Source: RGIG3102 sp964369915 (lineage in GTDB: Bacteria; Bacillota; Clostridia; Oscillospirales; Ruminococcaceae). From it: DNA of 20,762 bases. Positions within the stretch are counted from its first letter, which is position 1. Each line of letters opens with the position of its first letter. Under the pieces are notes generated by a model. The model did not search any database. It saw only the letters and a program-made list of their open reading frames with translations, and was not told where the DNA came from. Position numbers and translations under genes: made by a program. Positions 1 to 5,295 of this stretch are shown here, in pieces. Where the stretch lies: assembly GCA_964369915.1 (NCBI GenBank), contig CAYJGG010000033.1:1-20762 (forward strand), read 5' to 3'.

Positions 1-1191
1 TATTGTGTTATTACACAGGTAAGCACAGGCGCTACGCTTACAACTAATATTGCCACGGCTAGTGCAGTTGGCAGTGCGGCTACACCTACGCCCGTAAGTT
101 ACAACTTGTGGATAGGTGGTGTGCAGGTAACATCTGCTAATGCAGCTAATGTTTTAGGCGACGGCACTGTAAGCTATAACAGCGCAACAAATACATTAAA
201 CTTAAATGGCGCAAATATATTATATGACGGAACAAACGATAACAAGTCACCGATTCACATCGGTTTAAACAATTTAACAATAAATTTAAACAAAACAAGC
301 ACTTTACAATCCACAGGTGGTACAGATCCATCGGAATCCGGGGGGCTGAGCTCCTTAGATGGAATTTACTCTACCGGTGCTATAACAATTAACGGCCCCG
401 GCACGCTAACAACAACAGGCGGCGAACACCACCACCGCAATGGAGCTGCCGGTAACGGAATTAATGCATTAGGTGGGCTAACAATTAATAGCGGCACAAT
501 AAATGCAACCGGCGGCGAATGTACAAGCGGCGGCAGTTTAAACACCGTCACTTCAACCGGCGGTGCGGGAATTGAAACTCCTCCCGACATTTCAGTAACA
601 ATTTGGGGCGGCACAATAAACGCAACAGGTGGCTACGGGGAAAACAGTGGCGGCACAGGCATTGATGCTAGCGACTTATATATTTACGGCGCTTCAAGCA
701 TAAGCGCCACAGGCGGCAAAGGGGAATATAGTGGCGGCAATGGAATATTCATATATAAAAATATCACCTTAGGTGATGCCAATAACCCATTTAATGGAAG
801 CTTAACTGCAACAGGCGGCGCAGGTGACTTCGCACATGGCGGCAGTGGCATTCTCTCAAATGGCAACTTATACATTTACGGCAATCCAAGCATAAGCGCC
901 ACAGGCGGCGCAAGTGACAAGACTGGCGGCAATGGAATACACACAGTTGGAAATATAACCTTAGGTAATGACAGTAACAAGTTTAGTGGACGCTTAACCG
1001 CAATAGGCGGCGGAGGTTTGCCGGGAGGCACCGCATTTAATAAAGATGTAACATTTTACTTTTTTGGCGCCGACATGAATTATTATACGTCGACTGATGG
1101 GACTAATTGGGAATATAAAGGTGAAGCAACAAGTTTACCCAATAACCACCATGATAACTTTGGATTACGTTTTGCACCTCCCACTCCATAA
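1..1191 (+). CDS. Repeat-rich surface/secreted protein, C-terminal part (5' end outside window)
   Basis: The frame is open from base 1, so the true start lies upstream; 396 codons are visible before TAA. The protein is rich in Gly, Thr, Asn and Ala. It carries recurring rungs of the type S-A-T-G-G / G-N-G-I / I-T-L-G, as expected for a right-handed beta-solenoid. A segment at residues 36-60 (LWIGGVQVTSANAANVLGDG and the following V-S-Y-N..T-L-N-L-N-G) matches my memory of a domain common in large clostridial surface proteins, sometimes labelled carbohydrate-binding (Cthe_2159-like). The C-terminus ends in FAPPTP, with no LPxTG motif, sorting helix or lysine tail, so wall anchoring, if any, must come from the missing N-terminal part. 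Base composition is visibly more GC-rich than in all later genes. The role is inferred: extracellular, perhaps adhesion or glycan binding. It could instead be a plain secreted structural protein. Confidence 0.8.
   Translation, partial: YCVITQVSTGATLTTNIATASAVGSAATPTPVSYNLWIGGVQVTSANAANVLGDGTVSYNSATNTLNLNGANILYDGTNDNKSPIHIGLNNLTINLNKTSTLQSTGGTDPSESGGLSSLDGIYSTGAITINGPGTLTTTGGEHHHRNGAAGNGINALGGLTINSGTINATGGECTSGGSLNTVTSTGGAGIETPPDISVTIWGGTINATGGYGENSGGTGIDASDLYIYGASSISATGGKGEYSGGNGIFIYKNITLGDANNPFNGSLTATGGAGDFAHGGSGILSNGNLYIYGNPSISATGGASDKTGGNGIHTVGNITLGNDSNKFSGRLTAIGGGGLPGGTAFNKDVTFYFFGADMNYYTSTDGTNWEYKGEATSLPNNHHDNFGLRFAPPTP
679..1016 (+). repeat. 192-nt (64-aa) tandem repeat inside the surface-protein gene
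   Basis: A unit starting with codons for Y-I-Y-G at 679 recurs at 871, a spacing of exactly 192 nt. Both units contain S-I-S-A-T-G-G, then G-G-N-G-I, then N-I-T-L-G, then L-T-A-(T/I)-G-G. A 21-nt stretch is identical at 697-717 and 889-909. The second unit is cut short by the C-terminal tail. Near-identity at the DNA level suggests recent duplication or ongoing conversion between copies. Confidence 0.75.
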
Positions 1192-1200
1192 CAGCAAACC

Positions 1201-1238
1201 AAAAGCCCCAACACGCATTTTTCGTTCGGGGCTTTTTT
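1201..1238 (+). terminator. Intrinsic terminator after the surface-protein gene
   Basis: The inverted repeat AAAAGCCCC (1201-1209) / GGGGCTTTT (1228-1236) has an 18-nt loop and continues into TTTTTT. It begins 10 nt after the stop codon. Confidence 0.85.
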
Positions 1239-1579
1239 CTATTCTTAAACAATTCACTCGCGTCAAAACAACAGTATAAGGCAAGCACACGGCGAAGCGC
1301 CACACGGCATAAATCTGTCACTACCACTTTTTTAGTTAAACCAAAATTTTTTATATTTATTTTATATAACCTAGACATAAAAATTGCAAACTAAATTAGT
1401 TTATGATTTTTTATAAATACTAATATTAATTCATTAATTTAGCTTGCTATTGTATATATATTATGCTACTATTAATAATAGTTAAATAAATATGCATATT
1501 ATATAAAAAATATCAAAAATCAATATATAAGAAAACCAAACTATTTACAAATGTTTTAAAAAAGGAAGGCACATAATTT
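1239..1579. other. Non-coding interval with a GC-rich block, then AT-rich DNA
   Basis: No gene with coding character is visible here. About 1255-1310 keeps the GC-rich composition of the upstream gene and holds a small perfect hairpin GGCG-AAG-CGCC (1291-1301). From about 1330 the sequence turns extremely AT-rich. The open frames in this interval are antisense to, or read through, the surface gene and its terminator, and I judge them spurious. Confidence 0.6.
1444..1472 (+). promoter_or_regulatory. Putative extended -10 promoter for the 144-aa membrane protein
   Basis: TTGCTA (1444-1449) is followed, after a 17-bp spacer, by TACTAT (1467-1472) with TGC immediately before it (extended -10). 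It lies about 110 bp ahead of the start codon. In such AT-rich DNA the match is suggestive only. Confidence 0.35.
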
Positions 1580-2014
1580 ATGAGTGTTTTAGATGCGTCG
1601 ATTATTATATTTATCGTTTTAGAATTATTAAATGTTATAATTCTATATTTTTCTCCAGAGTTTAAATATGGCAATGGAGTTGCAACGTTTAAAGAATGGG
1701 AAAAAGGAAAAGAAGACGAAAATAGATATTTATTTAATAGATATATGGCTAAGTGGGTTGCTAATTCAAAACTTATTTTTATAGCTTTGTTAGGAGTTAT
1801 ATTATTTAAAGGAACAGAAGAAATTAAAATTTATGCTGTTATAGCTACTATTATTAGTATTGCTGTTTATTACATAACGCTTCACCCGATAGTTAAAAAA
1901 TTAGATGAAAAAGAAATGCTTACAAAAAAAGGATACTCAAAAACATTGTTTTTAATGATTACAGGATTTTTAGTAATGTTTTTGCTGGCTTTATTTGTAC
2001 AACTATTTTTATGA
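1580..2014 (+). CDS. Unrecognised small integral membrane protein (144 aa)
   Basis: I do not recognise a named family with certainty, although similar unnamed Firmicutes proteins seem familiar. Four hydrophobic segments are visible: residues about 5-25, 63-80, 83-105 and 121-144. Between the first and second lies a charged stretch with F-K-Y-G-N-G, K-E-W-E-K-G-K-E-D and N-R-Y. The last helix runs to the C-terminus. The start is supported by AAAGGAAGG (1561-1569), about 10 nt ahead of ATG. It is a single-gene unit, bounded by its own promoter region and a terminator shared with tdk. The function is unknown and no catalytic motif is visible. Confidence 0.75.
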   Translation: MSVLDASIIIFIVLELLNVIILYFSPEFKYGNGVATFKEWEKGKEDENRYLFNRYMAKWVANSKLIFIALLGVILFKGTEEIKIYAVIATIISIAVYYITLHPIVKKLDEKEMLTKKGYSKTLFLMITGFLVMFLLALFVQLFL

Positions 2015-2025
2015 TAAATTAAAAA

Positions 2026-2060
2026 ACGAAAATCAGAAATTTCTGATTTTCGTCTTTTTT
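2026..2060. terminator. Bidirectional terminator between the membrane protein gene and tdk
   Basis: A perfect 14-bp inverted repeat, ACGAAAATCAGAAA (2026-2039) / TTTCTGATTTTCGT (2040-2053), is followed by CTTTTTTT on the + strand and preceded by a run of A (T on the other strand). It serves two convergent genes. Confidence 0.88.
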
Positions 2061-2650
2061 TATTTTATAGATTCTTTTTTTAATATATAGCATTTATCAC
2101 ATAAAGACTCATACTCAACATTATCAACTAAATCAATAGCAACTTGTGCACCCTCAAAAACAAACTCACCATTTATTTTTCTTGCATTAAATAATGCTTT
2201 TTTACCACACCTACAAATCGTTTTTAACTCTTCAATGCTATGAGCTATTTCGAGTAAGCGAGTTGAGCCGGAAAAGCCCTTAGTTAAAAAATCGCTTCTA
2301 AGACCATAGCAGATAACAGGTATATCAAGTTTTGCGCAAACATAAAGTAGTTGTTCAGCTTGCTCGCTTTCTAAAAATTGAGCTTCATCAATAAAAATGC
2401 AGTGTAATTTTCCATTTAAAGCTATATCGCTTTTAATTAAAGAGAATAAATTATTTTCAAAAGTTATGGAGTAATCTGCTTTTCTTTTAAATCCTAATCT
2501 ACTCACTAAATTATCATCGCCTTTAGTGTCTACTTTAGGTTTCAAGATTAAAACACGCATGCCTCTTTCTTCATAATTATGAGCAGATTGCATTAAAACA
2601 GTGCTTTTTCCAGAATTCATAGCTCCATATTTAAAATAAAGTTTTGCCAT
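2060..2650 (-). CDS. tdk: Thymidine kinase (type II)
   Basis: Phosphorylates thymidine (and deoxyuridine) with ATP to dTMP in the cytoplasmic salvage pathway. The 196-aa length is normal for the tetrameric type II enzyme. The P-loop GAMNSGKS is at residues 9-16. The DEAQF motif at 88-92 carries the catalytic Glu89. Four cysteines (C146, C148, C184, C187) form the structural zinc site of the lasso domain. The start is supported by AGAGGA about 10 nt upstream on the minus strand. It lies about 100 bp downstream of rex on the same strand. No clear terminator separates them, so it may be partly cotranscribed with rex; a TATAAT-like box in the gap could also drive it. Confidence 0.96.
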   Translation of the reverse strand: MAKLYFKYGAMNSGKSTVLMQSAHNYEERGMRVLILKPKVDTKGDDNLVSRLGFKRKADYSITFENNLFSLIKSDIALNGKLHCIFIDEAQFLESEQAEQLLYVCAKLDIPVICYGLRSDFLTKGFSGSTRLLEIAHSIEELKTICRCGKKALFNARKINGEFVFEGAQVAIDLVDNVEYESLCDKCYILKKESIK

Positions 2651-2753
2651 AATTATAACTATTCCTCTCTTTTGAGTTTACATATTTTTTTTACATAGAT
2701 TATAAATGATAAACCTTTAATAATCTTTTATAGAGAAGGGATAAAACTTATTT

Positions 2754-3401
2754 TTAAGTTTTTTTAACCTCTGTGTGAGAAGTTCTAAAAGAAAGAGCCA
2801 TTAAGCTATCTCTTAAATGAACATTTTCAACTACTAAACTATTATCATATAAACCAAAATCATAGTGAGAAAAGTTCCAAATGCCTTTAATGCCAGTTGA
2901 AGAAATCATAGCAGACATATTTCTTGCAGCCTCACGAGGAATACAAACTATTAAAATATCTAAATGATTATTAACGCAGTAATCTAGTAAATTTTCAACA
3001 TCGTAGATAACTAGTCCATTAAAATCTTGCTTTATTAATTCTTCGTTATTATCAAAAACAGCAACTAAATCAACTCCAGCGGCATCATTTTGAACAAACC
3101 TTGCGATAGAAGCACCAAGATTACCAGCACCTATTAAAGCGGCTTTTAAATTCATTTGATTTGGGAATATTAATTTATGTATTTCATTTTTTAATGTTTC
3201 AACAGAGTATCCAACACCTTGCTGGCCAAACCCACCAAAACAATTGAAATCTTGCCTTACTTGACTAGGAGTAGAGCCCATAATTTCAGCTAGCTGACTA
3301 GAGGAAATTCTAGTTACTCCATTTGCGTATAATTCAGACACATACCTGTAATATCTTGGTAAACGACGGATAACAGGCAATGCAATATTTTGAAAAGACA
3401 T
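2754..3401 (-). CDS. rex: Redox-sensing transcriptional repressor Rex
   Basis: Rex binds operator DNA when NADH is low and releases it when the NADH/NAD+ ratio rises. In anaerobes it controls fermentation and NADH-reoxidising genes. The 215-aa length is typical. The N-terminal winged helix (residues about 1-80) contains the family-typical stretch S-Q-V-R-Q-D-F-N-C-F-G at 46-56, with G-Q-Q-G-V-G-Y following. The Rossmann NAD(H) motif GAGNLG is at 91-96, and an acidic strand end (V-F-D-N) is at 115-118. The C-terminal helix for domain-swapped dimerisation follows. ATG has a good AAGGAG site upstream. A Rex-type operator overlaps the -35 box of its own promoter, which suggests autoregulation. 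Confidence 0.96.
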   Translation of the reverse strand: MSFQNIALPVIRRLPRYYRYVSELYANGVTRISSSQLAEIMGSTPSQVRQDFNCFGGFGQQGVGYSVETLKNEIHKLIFPNQMNLKAALIGAGNLGASIARFVQNDAAGVDLVAVFDNNEELIKQDFNGLVIYDVENLLDYCVNNHLDILIVCIPREAARNMSAMISSTGIKGIWNFSHYDFGLYDNSLVVENVHLRDSLMALSFRTSHTEVKKT

Positions 3402-3471
3402 AGTGAACTCCTTATTAATTATTATATTTAATATTTAGCTTAATATACATTATGTTAATTTTAAGTTATTA

Positions 3472-3503
3472 AAAAGTGGTGTTTGAATTTTTTCACCTCT
3501 TTA
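3472..3503 (-). promoter_or_regulatory. Weak hairpin in the rex leader
   Basis: Read on the minus strand, AAGAGGTG pairs with CACCACTT (one mismatch) across a 12-nt loop, with five T directly after the second arm. It sits in the 5' leader of the rex transcript and looks like a marginal attenuator. The short stem with a mismatch keeps confidence low. Confidence 0.25.
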
Positions 3504-3543
3504 AAAATAAAATTATAACATATATTATTTTTCATATATATAA

Positions 3544-3573
3544 ATTATATAATAGAAAATAGGCACTTGTCAA
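3544..3573 (-). promoter_or_regulatory. Consensus SigA-type promoter for rex
   Basis: On the minus strand, TTGACA (3573-3568) and TATAAT (3549-3544) both match consensus perfectly, with an 18-bp spacer. The -35 box lies inside the Rex-type operator. The predicted leader is about 135 nt. Confidence 0.7.
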
Positions 3574-3584
3574 ATTATTCACAA
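3567..3584. promoter_or_regulatory. Rex-type operator
   Basis: TTGTCAAATTATTCACAA is an 18-bp near-dyad. It matches the published Rex consensus form TTGTGAA-N4-TTCACAA at every specified base except one (C for G in the left half). It lies between rex and tepA and overlaps the -35 hexamers of both divergent promoters, as expected for a repressor site. The match is seen in the sequence; binding is inferred. Confidence 0.75.
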
Positions 3585-3606
3585 AACTTTTAGTATTATT
3601 TATATT
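3578..3606 (+). promoter_or_regulatory. Promoter for tepA
   Basis: TTCACA (3578-3583), a 17-bp spacer, then TATATT (3601-3606). The -35 box is the right half of the Rex operator. The leader to the tepA start is about 35 nt. Confidence 0.5.
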
Positions 3607-3645
3607 TATAAAGGTAATAATATAAAAATAGAAGGGAGTTTTATT

Positions 3646-4308
3646 ATGAATGAAGAAACACAAGAAATAAAAAAAGAAGATGTTGAGGAAGCGGGATTAA
3701 ACGCATTAGGCGTAAAATCGCCAATACACTGCCTTACTATTATAGGGCAAATAGAAGGACATCAAGAGGCTGGCTCGCAAATGAAAACAACGAAATATGA
3801 GCATGTTATTCCTCAGTTAATAGAAATAGAAGAAAATCCAGAGATAAAAGGACTACTGATTATTTTAAATACGGTAGGAGGAGATGTTGAGGCGGGGCTC
3901 GCTTTATCAGAATTAATTAGAGGTATGAAAAAGCCAACTGCAAGCCTTGTTTTAGGCGGTGGACATTCAATAGGCATACCTTTAGCAGTTAGTGCAAATC
4001 GTTCTTTTATCGTGCCTACTGCCACAATGACAGTGCACCCAGTAAGACATAATGGAACAGTTTTAGGCGTGCCACAAATGATGAATTCACTTCAAGCTAT
4101 GCAAGATAGAATAATAAAATTTGTTAGCGATAATTCAAAGATTTCAAAAACAAAATTTGAAAAATTAATGATGAAAACAGGGGAGCTCGTTATGGACGTA
4201 GGAACGGTTTTAGATGGCATACAAGCTGTTGAAACAGGGCTTATAGATGAAATAGGTTATCTTTCAAATGCCTTTGAGTATTTATATGAAAAAATCGAAA
4301 AAAAATAG
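3646..4308 (+). CDS. tepA: ClpP-like serine peptidase, TepA type
   Basis: A member of the ClpP/crotonase-fold peptidases, close to Bacillus TepA (YmfB), which has been linked to processing of exported-protein remnants. At 220 aa it is longer than housekeeping ClpP. The nucleophile is Ser108 in G-G-H-S-I-G, the His is H131 in M-T-V-H-P, and a conserved D-V-G-T...G-L-I-D-E-I-G tail matches the family and supplies the probable acid residue. No signal peptide is present. An AGAAGGGAG site precedes ATG. In Bacillus tepA lies next to spoIIIE; here uppP is inserted between tepA and ftsK/spoIIIE, which supports the call. The Rex operator upstream suggests redox control. Housekeeping ClpP is unlikely because of the divergent active-site context and the genomic position. 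Confidence 0.88.
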   Translation: MNEETQEIKKEDVEEAGLNALGVKSPIHCLTIIGQIEGHQEAGSQMKTTKYEHVIPQLIEIEENPEIKGLLIILNTVGGDVEAGLALSELIRGMKKPTASLVLGGGHSIGIPLAVSANRSFIVPTATMTVHPVRHNGTVLGVPQMMNSLQAMQDRIIKFVSDNSKISKTKFEKLMMKTGELVMDVGTVLDGIQAVETGLIDEIGYLSNAFEYLYEKIEKK

Positions 4309-4338
4309 TGATATACTATTTAATTATGCATATAATTA

Positions 4339-4347
4339 TGGTATAAT
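4339..4347 (+). promoter_or_regulatory. Extended -10 promoter ahead of uppP
   Basis: TGGTATAAT (4339-4347) is a perfect extended -10. The -35 position (TTTAAT) is poor, as is common with extended -10 promoters. It probably drives uppP-ftsK-ygiQ and the genes after them, in addition to any readthrough from tepA, since no terminator separates tepA from uppP. Confidence 0.55.
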
Positions 4348-4413
4348 ATAGTGATATAGAAAAATAGTTATTAAATTTATTTTGATAACTAAATACATAA
4401 AGTGAGATATTAA

Positions 4414-5283
4414 ATGAGTTTATTAGATGGAATTTTACAAGGAATTATACAAGGATTAACAGAGTTTTTACCAGTTTCGAGTAGCGGTCATGTATCGCTC
4501 TATCAGCATTTTACAGGTAATAATAGCGAAAATGGCTTGATGTTTACATTGATGCTACATTTAGGGACATTATTAGCAGTTTTTATAGCTTATCATAAAC
4601 TAATCGGGCAATTAATTATAGAAGGCATTGTGATGCTTTCTGATTTATTTAAAGGCCAGCTGTTTAAAGCGAAATTAACGGAAAATAGAATGATGATTTA
4701 TATGCTTATTTTAACAACACTTCCTTTAGCCGGATTTGTTTTAATACAAGATTTTATAACATCATTTGCAAACGATAGTGATATAATAGTTGAAGGATTA
4801 TGCTTTTTATTTACATCGGCATTATTGTTCTTTTCAGCAAAATGTATAAAGGGCAAAAAAACTGCAAAAGATATGAAATTTAAAGATGCTATGGTTGTTG
4901 GGCTTTTTCAAGGGCTTGCAATACTTCCAGGCGTTTCACGTTCAGGTTCAACTATTTCATCAGGATTAATGCTTGGCTTTTCAAAAGACTTTATGGTTAG
5001 ATTTTCATTTTTACTATCTATCCCGGCGATTTTAGGAGCTAGCATTTTAGAAATTCCAGATGCAATAAGAGAAGGCGTTTCTTTTGATATGGCGCCATTA
5101 ATACTGGGAATGCTTTCAGCTTTAATTATAGGTTTATTTGCTATTAAATTAGTGCAATACTTAGTTGTTAATGATAAATACATTTATTTTGCCTACTACA
5201 CATTTATTTTAGGTATAGTTGTTTTAGGAATAGGCATTTATGAAAATGTTAATTTATTTTTAGATATATATTCAAAATTTTAG
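4414..5283 (+). CDS. uppP: Undecaprenyl-diphosphatase (UppP/BacA)
   Basis: Membrane phosphatase that recycles undecaprenyl pyrophosphate to undecaprenyl phosphate for peptidoglycan and other wall polymers; in many bacteria it also confers bacitracin tolerance. The 289-aa polytopic protein carries the (E/Q)xxxE motif as Q13-x3-E17 in QGLTEFLPVSSSGH, and the second signature PGVSRSGS at 172-179 with Arg176. Several further helices fill the remainder. The ribosome site AAGTGAGA is modest. The stop codon overlaps the Shine-Dalgarno sequence of ftsK, so the two are translated from one mRNA. Confidence 0.96.
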   Translation: MSLLDGILQGIIQGLTEFLPVSSSGHVSLYQHFTGNNSENGLMFTLMLHLGTLLAVFIAYHKLIGQLIIEGIVMLSDLFKGQLFKAKLTENRMMIYMLILTTLPLAGFVLIQDFITSFANDSDIIVEGLCFLFTSALLFFSAKCIKGKKTAKDMKFKDAMVVGLFQGLAILPGVSRSGSTISSGLMLGFSKDFMVRFSFLLSIPAILGASILEIPDAIREGVSFDMAPLILGMLSALIIGLFAIKLVQYLVVNDKYIYFAYYTFILGIVVLGIGIYENVNLFLDIYSKF

Positions 5284-5295
5284 GAGTTTAAAATA

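Noticed and set aside
366..875. Long Pro/Val-rich antisense frames inside the surface gene
   Set aside because: They are mirror images of the Gly/Thr-rich repeats (GGC codons read as Pro/Ala on the other strand), not genes.
1103..1378. 91-aa minus-strand open frame across the surface-gene end and terminator
   Set aside because: It is antisense to the coding end, runs through the terminator hairpin, and has no ribosome site or plausible domain.
2743..2762. AAAACTTA-TTTT-TAAGTTTT hairpin at the rex stop codon, considered as a terminator
   Set aside because: Weak AT stem and no T tail on the minus strand; rex-tdk readthrough remains likely.
4306..4358. Direct repeat TAGTGATATA (4306-4315 and 4349-4358) between tepA and uppP
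   Set aside because: Only 10 bp in extremely AT-rich DNA, and the first copy includes the tepA stop; chance is enough.
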